The position numbers were made by a program, and so were the translations under genes. The notes under the pieces were generated by a model. It searched no databases. It was not told where the DNA came from and was given only the letters and a program-made list of their open reading frames with translations. This document shows positions 1 to 11,464 of a stretch of DNA of 64,000 bases, in pieces (within the stretch, counting starts at the first letter, position 1; every line of letters begins with the position of its first letter). The stretch comes from Isoperla grammatica (Eukaryota; Arthropoda; Insecta; Plecoptera; Perlodidae): assembly GCA_945910005.1 (NCBI GenBank), contig OX246737.1, positions 81,090,773 through 81,154,772 of the forward strand. Reading direction: 5' to 3'.

Positions 1-589
1 CTTCCAAACTTCGGTCTGGTTTCGGTTAGTTTGAATTGCCCGCGCAAGCCACGAGTTCGCAATTCGACTTCTTTTCGACTATCGATATATTTTACGTCAC
101 GGAGTTTTGTTATGTTCTGTCCAAGATTTCGACGATAATTTCTGTCCTAGCTAGGCCTGAAGGGCTATAGTTATTCACTTCCCGTTTTTTTTTTTACCAA
201 TAGTAATTAAGTATGCTGAATATGCGTCGTAATATTTTTTTTTTCATGTGCAGCGTAATTAAAATTTACGTGATGTGAACTAAAAATCGTAGCGACTTTT
301 CTAACCTTACTTCTCTTGTTATTTGTGAACAAACATAACAACTCGTATTTTTATAGATCGTAAGCGTCGAATGCTGGGTCTAGGGTAGGCGACTATTTAC
401 AGCTATTCAAAATATGACTGGAAATTCGGCTCAAATTATGACGCAAAGTTATGCTGTTGCTGTTCTTAGGCCTAGGCCTAGGCCTACTGTAAATGAAACT
501 GAGCAATAGCAATGCTAGCGCTAGCGCTCGCGCTCGAATAGGCGGCAGATCTGGAGAACTAAATTTAAAAAAGCGCGAAAATTTAAAAT
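1..589. other. unassigned AT-rich sequence with an AGGCCTA run
   Basis: No coding exon is visible. The stretch holds a short AGGCCTA tandem at about 469-487 and an alternating GCTAGCGCT/CGCGCTCG segment at about 512-535. AGGCCTA recurs through the window, most densely at 30010-30300, so it looks like a genome-wide compositional motif rather than a local signal. Confidence 0.4.
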
Positions 590-675
590 CGATTTTTTTT
601 TTAAATAATCGATTAATCGTTTTCGATTAATAATCGATTAATCGAATCGATTTAATCGTAATCGTTGACATCCCT
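590..675. mobile_element. hAT-like terminal segment (one end only)
   Basis: A run of overlapping ATCGATT/AATCGATTA palindromes ends in TTGACATCCCTA. That end resembles the terminus of the complete hAT element at 13216-13690 (TAGGGATGACATCGG, inverted). The partner terminus is not in the window, so the element may begin upstream or be truncated. Palindrome-rich subterminal sequence is typical of hAT MITEs. Confidence 0.45.
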
Positions 676-1039
676 AGTTACAACACATTATCAACTTACC
701 ACAAGGTTTTGCGATGAACAAGAAACGATTTTGTTAGTTTTTCTTTTTAGTTTTTACATTGTTCAAGGAACTTTTTTCCGATGTCGATTATTTCAGGTTT
801 AAAATAAAATAAAGTAAATAAATTCACATTTAGAGTCTACCCACTCAGTAACGAAACTGATTTTATTTAAAAATTTATTTAATTAACTTAATTTATTCAT
901 TTATTCATTTTATTTAAATTTAAAGCGCCTAAACCAACCCTGTAGGCTCCGAACACCATCGGCGAGTGAGCGATAACCGATCAAAGATCGATATTTCAAA
1001 TACGAAACATATGAATCAGTGATTGGACAGTGCGAACAC

Positions 1040-1136
1040 CTGCGGACAAATGATGTCGATGTCGATAAATTTCCGACATCGCGATGTGACATCGATGTTC
1101 TGATTTCGATGTCGATGTCGTCGATGGGCAACCTTA
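1040..1136. mobile_element. hAT-like right terminus, GATGTCGATG-rich
   Basis: Repeated GATGTCGATGTCG motifs end in CGATGGGCAACCTTA, the inverted form of a TAAGGTTGCCCA-type hAT terminus. No matching left end or 8-bp target duplication was identified, so it is recorded as a terminal fragment. Confidence 0.35.
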
Positions 1137-1307
1137 ATATCCATACACGTATAGAAGTGTCAGAGTGTTGCCTTATCGGTGAATTTTTTTCATAATTTTA
1201 TCTTTAAGCGATTGGTAAGTGAAGTATTAACTTAACGCAAGTGTAATGCATCGAAGTATTGACAATCATAATATTTTACTTTTTCGAAAGAAAATTATAG
1301 TACCTAC

Positions 1308-1690
1308 TAGTGTTGCCCAACGATATCGATTATTCGATACGATATCGATATCGTGGGAAAATCGCCGTTAATTTCGATATCGATATGGTAGTGCCATATC
1401 GAAAATATCGCGATATCGTGGTCAACTCAAAATATTAAAATATTTCCGCTATGTTCTGCAGTATGCGTTGCTGCAGCGTTGTCACTGAGTACCTAACCCC
1501 CCCCCCTCCCAACCCTCGAGGATATCATTGTCAACTTGAAGTATTGCTCCCGCGGTCTGCAGTACGCGTTGCTGCAGTCTATAACTGCACTTCTACGATG
1601 AAGAGAACTTCTAGCAAACGTGAGTTTTACTAATCAGTCTATGAATAGTAACTAGTATACAATAATAATAATTATTATTATTGTTAAACA
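1308..1690. mobile_element. hAT-like left terminus, ATCGAT-rich
   Basis: It opens with TAGTGTTGCCCAACGATATC, a hAT-type terminus, followed by dense GATATCGAT repeats to about 1425. Inside, a CTGCAG-rich motif (CTGCAGTATGCGTTGCTGCAG-like) occurs at about 1456 and again at about 1557. No right terminus was found; the element is probably 3' truncated near the TAA-rich stretch at 1660-1690. Confidence 0.4.
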
Positions 1691-1917
1691 ACAGATATCC
1701 ATGGGTATGTTGGGATGACTACAATTATTAAGTCCTTCACAGTGATACAATTATAACTCCGAAATAGTAATAAATAGATATTACGATGAGGGATGCCCTG
1801 CATTTCATATACACATCTAATTATTATTATTTGTTAGCAATATCTCCCTTAAATATTACACGATTACCCTTTTGGTACATATCAATCGATTTGTATTTAA
1901 ATTCTCTATAATATTGT

Positions 1918-2480
1918 CTTCCTGATATTTTCTGTGATATGAACCGTTCAAAAGTTATTAATGAAAAAGTGTATGACGTCACGACGCTCCTGGCGCCCTC
2001 TGCAGCGTGCCACGATGTGCCTAGTAGATGCAAAATACTCAAATAGTATTTCGTAATAGAAGTGTTTCCTTGACATTTTCTGTGACATGAACCGTTCAAA
2101 CGTTATTAATTAAAACGTGTCTATGACGTCATGATGTGCCAGGTAGGTGCAAAATACTCGTATAGTATTTTATAGTAGAATTGTACCCTAAATATGTTCT
2201 GTGACATGAACCGTTCAAACGTTATTAGTTCAAACGTGTATATGACGTCACGACGCTCCTGGCGCCCTCTGCGGGCTGCCAGAATGTGGCAGATAGGTTA
2301 TAAATTCTCGTCTTGTATGACATCATAAAATTGTCCCCTTAATATTTTCTGTGACATAAACCGTTCAAAAGCAATTAATTAAAACGTTTCTATGACGTCA
2401 CGACGCTCCTGGCGCCCTCTGCATCGTGCCAGGATCTGCCAGGTAGGTGCAAAATACTCGTATGGTATGCCGTAACAGAA
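1918..2480. repeat. four-copy tandem repeat, about 150-bp unit, with a CRE palindrome in each copy
   Basis: Four consecutive copies begin at about 1926, 2074, 2194 and 2342 with TTTTCTGTGACATGAACCG. Each contains the full palindrome TGACGTCA, at 1974-1981, 2124-2131, 2243-2250 and 2393-2400. Copies 1, 3 and 4 add CGACGCTCCTGGCGCCCTCT; copy 2 lacks it, which explains the 148/120/148 spacing. TGACGTCA is the canonical CREB/ATF site. Whether these copies bind anything is inference. Confidence 0.8.
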
Positions 2481-4185
2481 TACCATTTACCGCAATACTC
2501 TTTCACGAAAGGCGCACGAGAACTTAAATGTTACCTTTTGCTCTTCTACTAGGTGGTACTTGGCAATTTATCTTCATAACCGTACTATTTACGACAAAAT
2601 CTAAAACATCAAAAAATATTCCTTGTGAAATTCTACATTCCATTCATATTCAGGTATTTTCACATGACCTACCATTACAGTACGTACCAATTTAAATTTG
2701 TATATGTTAATCTGTACTAAAATGTACAACCATTGGCTCCCCTGGGCTACTTGATGAAACAAGTAGGATGGACTATGGCAGTGGACTCAATCTCTTCCTT
2801 TCAACTTATAGAATATTAATTTGGATGGTGCCAAACTCCAATATTTGGCGTTTAAGAGATACATGCAAAAAAGAAAATGCCCACCAATAGGGTATGTTGC
2901 GAGCGCCCTCGTACGAAGACCGTGTACGCGGGCTCGCGGGGGTGGATGAGCGGGAGGTGGCTACTGGCAAGGGACAAGCGTCGTGACGCCTGGGGAACTA
3001 GACTACAGTGCTTCTCGAATTCTCGACGTTCCTGACTTCTCGAATTCTCGACTTCTAGACTTCTCGAAGTTCGAATCGGTATGCAGGAAGTTAGAGGAAA
3101 GCTTGTCTTTGGAAAATTGAAAAGCAGTGATATAGGTGTAACTTAATGAGGTTGTATTTACAATTTGGTACAGTTAGGATAATACCCAGAGACTGGCAGA
3201 CATAGTCGAACCAAGAGCTCTGTCGTAGATAGGAATAACAAGTGTGTCAGACATAATCGAAACGACACTGTTGCCGAGAGGAGATGAGCGTGTCAGGCAT
3301 AACCGAAACAGCACTAAATGTTGCTCATCACCACCCCGTCTTATATACCCACTCCGGCCCGCCAAAACCTTTGAATAGTTGAAGACTCGGCCGCAGGGGG
3401 CACCTTAGTCCGGCGACCGAGGTGGGTGATACAGTAGTGGCAACCACATGAAATGAAAATTACAAACACTACTAACATTTGAAAGCAAAAATATATACAG
3501 CGGGAAATATAAAAAGACAACACAAAAATGAATGAATACTGAAAAATATAATTGTCTCTTAACTTGATGTGGAATAAAATAATACTAAATAACAATCACG
3601 AGTTTCGGCTTAGTTCGTGCCTCGTGATTGATTCATTTAATTAACTATTTACATCTCTTCCCCACACGCAGCACGGATCATACGTGCGGTCAACCGGCCT
3701 TTCACAGGGTATATTCAGATGTACATCTGTCGGTTGTTTAATGAAAGAAAGTATAAAATAATAATTGTGATGGTGCCTACAAGGCATTATCGTGTTACAC
3801 GTAAAATACAAAATGGCCACCACTATATTATGTAGTTTCTCCAATTTAACGTCATAACCGTACGTTTTATGACAAAATCTAATGACAAAAATAATTCTAC
3901 ACAAAATTTTACACGTGATATTTACATATCTTTATAGGACTTACTATTACCATAAAAATTATAATGTCTCCATGTTAATTGTTGTACTTAAATGTATATT
4001 TTTTGTTTACGTGTTTCTTTTGAACCCCTAATAATTGAGTTTGGCACCATCGAAATTATTATTATGAAAATATCACACTGTTTTTATTTATAGTATATAA
4101 TGTGAGGAAAGGATCCGACAGCTTACCTTCGTGTAAGATGACGGATTTGCGAGTTTGAAGTACACATAAAAAACATTATACAAAT
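2481..4185. other. unassigned; contains an LTR-like promoter segment on the minus strand
   Basis: No exon or transposase is recognised. At 2990-3075 there is a local cluster of CTTCTCGAATTCTCGAC-type repeats. At about 3140-3420 the minus strand reads a TATATAAG box (near 3340) followed by GTGTC/TCTGAC-containing sequence, reminiscent of an LTR retrotransposon promoter/R region. No TG...CA boundary or target duplication could be placed, so a solo LTR is only a possibility. Confidence 0.25.
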
Positions 4186-4189
4186 ATAA

Positions 4190-4637
4190 CGAGACGTTTC
4201 GAGCGATGTCTTGTTCACTCGAGAGAAGAATGGCTACTGCAACTACTCTAGTCAACTAAACAACTAAAATAAACTTGACAAAAATATATATATATATACA
4301 ATATTTACAAGGCACTGTTGGGGGGTGTGGTGGCAGTGAGGGGGAGAGGGCTGTCACTAACGGATGTTTAGGTTGGAAGCCAACCTAGATTTAGTGATCC
4401 ACTGGTGGGCCAACTCCCACCGTCTTAGTTTGCCTGGGTTGCAGCTGGCTGGGAGTGATTTTATCACTCTGGTGTTGTAACATCCATTGAATGCCAGGTT
4501 ATGGGATGCTGCGTGTTGAGCCACCGGTTTGTCCATGGTCAGGTTTTTAGTGTTTTGCCTGTGCCCGTTCATCCGTGACCTAAGGGAGTTCTTAGTTAGG
4601 CCAACATATTCAGCAGGGCAGTGGTTGCACTTCAGTT
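4190..4637 (-). pseudogene. Penelope-like element, 3' fragment (GIY-YIG C-terminal part)
   Basis: Minus-strand translation gives the C-terminal end of a Penelope-like protein: a CPAEYVGLT motif (GIY-YIG nuclease core region), then MNGHRQN..., VAQHAASHN and a tail ending HQWITKSR...NLNIR. It closely parallels the C-terminus of the longer Penelope copy ending at 15386. The fragment starts abruptly at the MITE at 4639, so the reverse-transcriptase part is missing. Downstream (4190-4230, minus strand) is a CGAAACGTCTCG motif matching the region after the other copy. It is a dead fragment. Confidence 0.8.
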
Positions 4638-4638
4638 G

Positions 4639-4926
4639 GAAACATTTCGAGGTGGGAAAAACAAAATAAACACACAGTATTTTAAATTAAAAGCTTGGCC
4701 GATGAATTTGTAATTTGGCTTTGGGTAATATATTATTAATATTACGTACTATAAAGCAATAATGGTAATAAATCATCAAGTTAATGAACTTTAAAATCAA
4801 TTTAATATGTTATTCAAGAAACATTTCAGGACTTGGAAAATAAAACTGAGAATGCAAATTCGTCGGCCAAGTTTTTAATTATAAATACAGTGTGTTCATT
4901 TTGTTTTTCCCACCTCAAAATGTTTC
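4639..4926. mobile_element. TIR MITE, about 288 bp
   Basis: Both ends carry a long inverted repeat of about 70 bp, starting GAAACATTTYGAGGTGGGAA, continuing through ACAAAATRAACACAC and ending near CTTGGCCGAYGAATTTG. The centre is AT-rich and non-coding. It lies where the Penelope fragment stops. I could not fix the target duplication, so the superfamily is unassigned. Confidence 0.75.
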
Positions 4927-5262
4927 AATAAGTTAATTTAATTTTGTAATTGTTGTTAATATATTTATTTATCCATTATTAAGTGATGTAGGCCTAAACA
5001 TTTATATATTTGTTTATTTAATTATAATTACTATATTTATATATTGGAAATAAAATAATTGGCTTGGCCACAATTTTAGATATCACCCCTTTAAATGTTG
5101 AGCCTCTTGTGAAATTGGCATTTTTTGTACGTGTGCCCTCTTTGGTTTGTAACGGTTTGTCTTCTCCGTTTTGGGCTTGGCCTCTTTTTTGCAAATTTTT
5201 TGCATTTTTGTTTGGTAAATATGTACAGTACATATAGAGATTAACACTTGGCTTGTTGCTAG
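4927..5262. other. AT-rich intron sequence and 3' splice site of the IRS exon
   Basis: No coding sequence. The segment ends in TTGGCTTGTTGCTAG at 5262, a plausible acceptor with a short pyrimidine/T tract just before the IRS exon. Confidence 0.5.
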
Positions 5263-5455
5263 GTGGGGGCTTACATGACTATGAGTCCTGGAGCAGCACC
5301 CCTGGACATATCAAGTACAACCCGGTATGGCCGCTCAACGACTGCTAGTTCGGCGAGCCACAGTCGGGCAAGCAGTTTGGCTGAAGATGGTTACGTTCCT
5401 ATGGCACCTGGACTTACAGATGATGGATATATCGATATGGACCCTGCACTTCCAG
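5263..5455 (+). CDS. insulin receptor substrate, internal exon with three YxxM motifs
   Basis: IRS proteins are docking adaptors. The insulin receptor phosphorylates their tyrosines, and YxxM motifs then recruit the PI3-kinase regulatory subunit at the plasma membrane. This exon encodes about 64 residues with three such motifs in order: GAYMTMSPG, DGYVPMAPG and DGYIDMDPA, separated by a Ser/Arg-rich linker (SHSRASSLAED). It is bounded by TTGCTAG at the 5' side and CAG|GTACAG at the 3' side and ends in phase 1. The next exon at 16928 begins with AG, giving GAG (Glu) across the junction in the same frame as the large IRS exon. The PH and PTB domains are not in the window and must be encoded upstream. 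The first base is chosen from the splice acceptor, not from a start codon. Confidence 0.85.
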
Positions 5456-5522
5456 GTACAGATACCATTTGTATTGTGTTCGTGCCTTCGTAGATATGTT
5501 CCAGGCTTCCAGGCCTAGTCGT

Positions 5523-5671
5523 AAGGGGAATCCAGCAAGGGAGGGCAGGGCCAAGTGGGAGGAAAAACCTTCAGTGGGACTTTGGAGGGTTAAGGGACAC
5601 GGTCTCCTTACGTCGCCTCCGCCCAGCAGTCACTCTGGGTCTATTATATCCTGGGTCCAGCCGTTGCCTGT
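5523..5671 (-). mobile_element. SINE fragment (same family as 37922-38223)
   Basis: It shares with the complete copy at 37922-38223 the blocks GTCCAGCAAGGGAGGGCAGG, GCCAAGTGGGAGGA, TTCAGTGGGAC, GGTCTCCTT, GTCGCCTC and the region around CACTCTGGG. It lacks the AATCA-type tail. It lies just inside the IRS intron, about 70 bp after the splice donor. Confidence 0.65.
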
Positions 5672-6368
5672 TTAAAGTGTGTAACGCAGAATAAGTCTTT
5701 TGACAAACATGTTTAACATACTCTGTCCAGGGGAGATGCGCATAGCACGTGAGTGAGTGAGTGAGTTTGGTGGGTGGGTATTTTTTATGTATGGCTAGAG
5801 TACAAATTGTAAATTTTTTAGGCAAGGAAATACTTTCCACTTTTCTTGGCATAATGGTTGTGGAAAGAAGAAAGGACACCAACAGTTTACCTGAAAAGTG
5901 GTGGGTGGCTGCATGAGGACATATGGTGTTTTTTTTATCTTCATATATATCACCCACTCATCGTCTATACAGTATTAGCCATTGCAAAAATATGGGCTGT
6001 AAAACCCAAATCATTAAACAGGCAAAAAAAATTCCTTGTGACTAGACTCAAAACTCAAAAGAATACTGGCCCAATCACTCATCATTCCTCACTTTGACTA
6101 TTGTGACATAATAAATAATGACAACAGAAAAACTGTCTATTCGACTACAATTTGCCCAAAATTCTTGCATTTGTTTTAACTTCAGCATAAAAAAATCTGA
6201 CCACATCACTCCTGGTTTTCATCAGTTTTCATGTCTTCGACTTAACGAGAGACGTAGCTTTCACTCTGTTTGTCTTGCGTATCACATTATTTCTACATAA
6301 ATACCCTCTCACCTTGCTTCCAGTTTTTCATTTTTACACACTAATCATAGTTTTGGCACTAGATCTAG
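5672..6368. other. intronic sequence without recognised features
   Basis: A short (GAGT)n run occurs near 5753-5765. I see no conserved protein in any frame; the short ORFs have no family signature. Confidence 0.3.
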
Positions 6369-8622
6369 GCTACTGTTCGTCTCTATCCAAGATCCACGCC
6401 GGTAAAGAGGACTCCTCAAAGGGAGGCTTATTTCCCGCTCACTGTGCAAGGTTGTAAACGTCAAGCTTGTCACCAGGAAGGATGCCCAGTTTAAAAAAAG
6501 TGATCACCAACGATTTCTATTCAAATAACAAAAACCTCCCGCTTGACATTAGCGACGACGGGGGCTCAGGATTCGGTTCTTTTTCAAAGGGTCGGCCATA
6601 ATTATCTCTTGCTCAAGAATATGACCATCACTCAATGAAACTGCTATTTTACTACTTTTCTTACAAACCCATTATGAGAATGGCTAATCCTGAATATTTA
6701 TGGTCGAAGGTCCGTGTGGTTTGGTGCTGTCTTTACTATGTTAGAAGGTACGTGGTTTGCCAAATAAAGGGGATGATTGACAGCATTAGTCTCCAACAAT
6801 AAGAAACAGTTCCTTTAAGTTCGCATTTAGAGGAGGAATTTTAGATTTTAACCCAGACAAAATTAGGAGAAAGCTGATTGTTTCAGGGTCGCTTACAAAT
6901 TTTATTTTATATAACATACTTCGGGTCCGCCAAAATCCACTTTGTGCGTTAGCCGCCATCTTGGAAAATGTCGGCGATTACAGTATTCCATTAAATCACT
7001 TGTTGTGAGTGCTCTATGTAACATAAAATTACGTGAGTGGTGTCAAATGAAAGATAATATTATGATCAATAATAATAATGTATGAAACTTAAGTTATTAA
7101 TCATATTACAATAGTAGCAAGTAATTAAGTGATCCACCGCATAAGTGGATATTTGTATTTTGATGATTTGCAATAAAAGTAATAACGTATCCATAACTTG
7201 TGTTCATACAAAACATTAAGCTTATTCTGTCTTAAACACACGTGCTAAGTCTTATTTACATAACTTTAAAAATGTTTGAGATACGAGCTATTGTATATCT
7301 GCATGTGTCGTGGCCGCCATCGCCCCGGACAGAGCAAAACTCATTACCTTAGCCCATCGGTCAGTAACAACACATTAAAAGAAACTTGTTTTTACATGAT
7401 GACTAAACAATGTAATTGAGCTTCACTTAGACCAAACTCACATATGTGCTGTAGTCGCCATTTTGAAAAATGGCGACAATTACAGTTTTGTCTTCAAACA
7501 TGCTTTGTGAAGCCTACATATAACATAAAATAACATGAAAAATCTTAATTGAAAGATATGATTGGGAACTTCTATAAACAGGGGAAAAATTGTAAGTAAT
7601 TAGATGAGCGTAGCGAATGTATCAATCAATTCAAATGGTTCATTCTCTCCATGCGCGAATTGTGTTTGTCACACACCGGTCAAACGTTGACGGATTTGAC
7701 CAAAATTTTAAACTAACACTCTTTAATACTCAAATTGACGATGTCAAGATGAACAGAAAAATCCGTCAAGATGACAATCTACAAAAATAATGGTAAAAAA
7801 TCTGCCAATTTGGCCGTTAATCCTCATGTCGGCGAGGCACCCTAAAAACCCGCAAAAGAAGATAAACTCCGCAAAAACGGCAACCCTGTAATAACATATC
7901 TCTTACTATACATTACATATTTACATTTCGTTATTAACTTTTACATTAATTTCACTGTTTTTAATTTTACATTACGTTTTTAAAGGGCCTTCTATAAAAT
8001 ACAATAAACAATCAACAAATAATCTAATTTAATCCATAACTTAGCTGTATATTTCACCGTTATTTAGAATACAAATTCGCCTTAAAACTCGTTTTAGACC
8101 TCTAAAATTAAGTCTTCGGAAAAAATTTCGCCGTAAATGGCCTCCGGCAGCTGGGGCTTGGCCCCAGATCCCAGCTCGTCCGCGCCGCCTCATTTTGGGG
8201 GAATATTGTCCCGGATTACCATAAGATAAAGGTGGCAACCCTACTTATTCTCTGCAAAATGAGAACTAAAAGGAACTGTTTCTTATTGTTGGAGACTTAT
8301 GCTGTCAATCATCCCCTTTATATGGCAAACCACTTAGCTTCTAACATAGTAAGACAGCTCCAAACCACATGGACCGTCGAAGCAAGAGTTAATTATGGTC
8401 GACCCTTAGAAAAGGGACAGAATCCTGAGCCCCCGTCTTCCTATTGTCAAGCGGATGTTTTTCTTATTTGAATAGATATTATTGGTGGTCACTTTTTTTT
8501 AAAAACAGTGCATCCTTCCTGGTGACAAGCTTGACGTTTACAACCTTGCACAGTGAGCGGGAAATAAACTGCCCTTTGAGGAGTCCTCTTTACCGGCGTG
8601 CATCTTGGATAGAGATGAACCG
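6369..8622. mobile_element. 2.25-kb element with long imperfect inverted arms
   Basis: The left arm (about 6369-6850) and right arm (about 8245-8622) are inverted copies of each other. They share in inverted order TCTCTATCCAAGAT, CGCCGGTAAAGAGGACTCC, GCCCGCTCACTGTGCAAGG-like sequence, GTTGTAAACGTCAAGCTTG and GATGATTGACAGCAT. The outermost motif is GTTCRTCTCTATCCAAGAT. The interior has no recognisable transposase. It contains a diverged internal duplication (about 6945-7120 versus 7435-7600, around GCCATYTTGRAAAATG-CGRC) and a GGTGGCAACCCTAC hAT-like end near 8231. The target duplication was not resolved. Confidence 0.6.
6852..6950. repeat. dispersed repeat, copy 1
   Basis: About 95 bp beginning CARACAAAATTAGGAGAAAG and ending near GTCCGCCAAAATCC. 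It is repeated in the same orientation at 10072-10167, beside the inverted Penelope part. That places a shared unit on both sides of the LINE tail at 8619-8990. Confidence 0.65.
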
Positions 8623-8990
8623 TAGGTGGTATGGACATATGAAAAGAATGAAGGAAGACAGAACCCCAAGAAGAGAATTTGAACGTACATGTGGGGGAGT
8701 ACGAAGAGTAGGCCGGCCAAGAGATCGATGGAAGGACCAAATAAAGCAAAGCGTCGAAGAAAGAGGGGAATTATGGGATAGGATTAATGAAGAAAGACTC
8801 TGGGAAGACAGAAAGAAGCCGAGAGAATTATTAGAAACGGCGGTTATAGAAGAAAACAAAGAAGATGAGGTGCTGAGCCTGACTGGCTAGCAAGCACTAG
8901 AAGATAGCCCGAGAAACTGGTGACTTGTCACCCCCGACCCGACGAATGTTGGATAAGGGTGTTTGATATATATACAGGGGGGGCCAATAT
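8619..8990 (+). pseudogene. 5'-truncated LINE 3' end (RT C-terminus plus 3' tail)
   Basis: Translation gives a typical non-LTR reverse transcriptase C-terminus: RRWYGHMKRMKEDRTPRREF, GRPRDRWKDQIKQ and then acidic residues, with a stop at 8888-8890. The same blocks (RWFGHMKRMQEDRIPK, GRPRLRWEE, RWWEDRK) end the longer LINE at 47245-49545, and both 3' tails share a CGAC-TTGGA-AGGG-TATATA order. It is therefore a 5'-truncated copy of a related family. It starts abruptly at the outer end of the inverted-repeat element. Confidence 0.75.
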
Positions 8991-10071
8991 TCTTTTGGTT
9001 ATACGCAATATATTTGGGTATACGCCCCAAAACATCACTGGACTTTCTCATTCGACTTACACAAAAGCGTCAGCGTCTAATGATTTGACATGTATGTTTG
9101 AGTTTAGTGGACCTATAAGGCCAGCAAAGCCCTATCTTCCATCCAACCTTTACACTACAGTATTAAAAACATATATTATTTTCACACAAAAAGGACACTT
9201 TGATACAGAGAGGACATAAGAATTACAAAGCAAGAGGCATAGGTTAATGGGTTACTACTATTCTGTTGTGGTACCACATGAAAAATTTGATTTTGAAAGA
9301 TTGTCAGAATGAATCTGGGCATCCATGATTTCTGGTGGAATAGTAGGCCTATTCCACGTTTGGACATAATTGATAACAAATGATTATAGATCCTTGTAAA
9401 TGGTTTTATTTTTTAGCATATTTCGTTTTATTAAATCCAAATTTTGCTGTTGAGCAGTAATTTCAGCTTTTTGGCGGTGTTTCACTTTAATTTACCAAAT
9501 CTAATTTGTATCTAGTATTCTAACGTATGTGGCATGCCTACATTGTCGCGAAAGAAAAGAAGAAAAAAAAGAAAGCTGTCGCTAGGAATGCGGAATGCAG
9601 TAAACGCACAAGCTACGAGAAAAATCTGTTGCGAGCCGGTTTGGCAGGGGTGGAAGGGTCACTGCAGTCACTGCAGAAAATGTTGAAAATTACGTTTTTG
9701 ACAGAAATTCGGCGATTTCCAACAATTCAACAATCAATTCAACAGCTTCAGTCTTTTTCGTTTTTATAACAGTAAACTAAACTTATGCTATTTCGCGTAT
9801 ACACGAGATTTTGTTTTATTTCGCGATTCAAAGACTATTTTAAACTCACAACAGACTGTCATGCCAACATATTTCAATTGCTGCACGTTTCAAGTGATTT
9901 CGCGCTATCGCGCATTGCGAAATACAAGGATCTCTACAAATGATTTATTAAGAAAATGGGGCCTACTGTTCTGTGTATTGGAAAAATGAGTTGATTGTCT
10001 ATTCTCTATCCCAATTCAAGATACACGGCGGCAAAATTAGTGGGGTTACTTTAGCCCAATTTCCTATACCG
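8991..10071. other. intronic sequence without recognised features
   Basis: There is an inverted pair TATACGCAATATATT/GGGTATACG near 8999-9025 and AT-rich sequence elsewhere. No conserved coding segment was found. Confidence 0.3.
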
Positions 10072-10167
10072 ACCCGGACAAAATTAGGAGAAAGCTGATT
10101 TTTTCAGGGTCGCTTACAAATATCATTTTATATAACATACTTCGGGTCCGCCAAAATCCGCTTTGTG
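10072..10167. repeat. dispersed repeat, copy 2
   Basis: A near copy of 6852-6950 in the same orientation. It abuts the inverted Penelope N-terminal segment, so it may be flanking target sequence or part of the element's end structure. Confidence 0.65.
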
Positions 10168-10182
10168 CCTTAGGCCCAATTC

Positions 10183-10735
10183 CTATAAGCGGCGGCGCGG
10201 TATTGGGCCTAGGCTCAAGGCCTGTAGGAAGTGTAAAGTTGTGCTTTAGATAAAACTTAGTGAGGCTGGAAAGTTTCTTCAGATGGTTTGCTGAATTATA
10301 TAATAATGCATTGTGGGCCTGAAGAATAATGTCGTTAACAGTACCACACAGGTGTGGGTGACTCAGCAAGGTAACTGTTATGTTAGAAGAGAGTTGCTTG
10401 GTGTGTTCTGCCGCTAGGCCGCTGTAATGGGAAAGTACTGCCTTTGTAGTGTCGATACTGTGCTTGAGATGGAGCAATGCTATATCAGCGCGAATGGAAT
10501 GCGGTAGGCCTGTGATGGGCGTCTTCCCGACGAAGCCCCTAGGCGCAATTCCAAGGTCCACGCACGCTTGCAGAAAGCTGATATGGCTTCTCAAGGACGA
10601 TAGTTTCAGGGCGTGGAAACGTATCCGCTTTAGCCAAAACTGGCTAGGAATGACATTGAACATGTTAGGGAAGTGAAAGGCTGAAATAACAGGAAAGAAA
10701 GATAGTAATACAGGGGCGAGGGTTCGGGAGGCCCA
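10183..10735 (-). pseudogene. Penelope-like element, N-terminal coding part in inverted orientation
   Basis: The minus strand encodes an open stretch (...FHFPNMFNVIPSQFWLKR..., LACVDLGIAPRG-like text, TTKAVLSHYSGLAAEH, HNALLYNSANHLKK) ending NTAPPLIGIG. The segment HNALLYNS...LIGIG is repeated on the + strand from 10734, where the protein then continues into the rest of the Penelope ORF. The N-terminal portion has thus been inverted relative to the body, with about 130 bp present on both sides as an inverted repeat (about 10190-10320 and 10735-10865). 5' inversions of this kind are known for target-primed retroelements. The exact N-terminus is not identified. Confidence 0.7.
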
Positions 10736-11464
10736 CAATGCATTATTATATAATTCAGCAAACCATCTGAAGAAACTTTCCAGCCTCACTAAGTTTTATC
10801 TAAAGCACAACTTTACACTTCCTACAGGCCTTGAGCCTAGGCCCAATACCGCGCCGCCGCTTATAGGAATTAGGCCTAATATCGCCGACCTCATAGGCCT
10901 TGCCAAACCTGAGCCTATCGTACCCAGGCTCCCCAAACAGATGCCAGTTTCTAAACCCACGATCGAGACACCCAGTGAAAACAACATTAGATCAGTGTGC
11001 AATCTCTCATCTTACAATCTTTCAACTGGAGAACAAAAGGTCCTTGCCAAAGGCCTTTCCTTTGTTCCTAAGCCTAAATTTGATCATTTTAAACTTGTCA
11101 AGGACACAGTTGCATTTACCCGAAATTTAAAGCTCAAACTCCAATTTTCTGAACAACCTTTCACACAGGACGACACCCAGACCATCCATCCAGCCGTTAG
11201 GGTTGGGAGTTGACATCGATTATTTGATTCGACATCGATGTCGAAACCAAAATTGACATTCGATTCGACATCGATTTGCAATCTCAAATCGTAATAATCG
11301 TTCGACATCGAAACTTCCGTGCGGTATTTAATTTTCAAATATCCCGCGTTGAGAGCGCGGAAGTTGGTCAAACTGGCAACCTTGTACACAAAGCACAGGT
11401 TGATTCCAGCAAGTGCGCGCATGCGTAGGCGCCAGGCGGTGAACATGTTTCACCCTGTGGGCCT

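Noticed and set aside
3060..3085. GTTCGAATC considered as a tRNA B box
   Set aside because: No matching A box, acceptor stem or cloverleaf could be built.
3140..3420. Complete LTR
   Set aside because: A TATA-like box on the minus strand but no paired LTR, TG...CA ends or target duplication visible.
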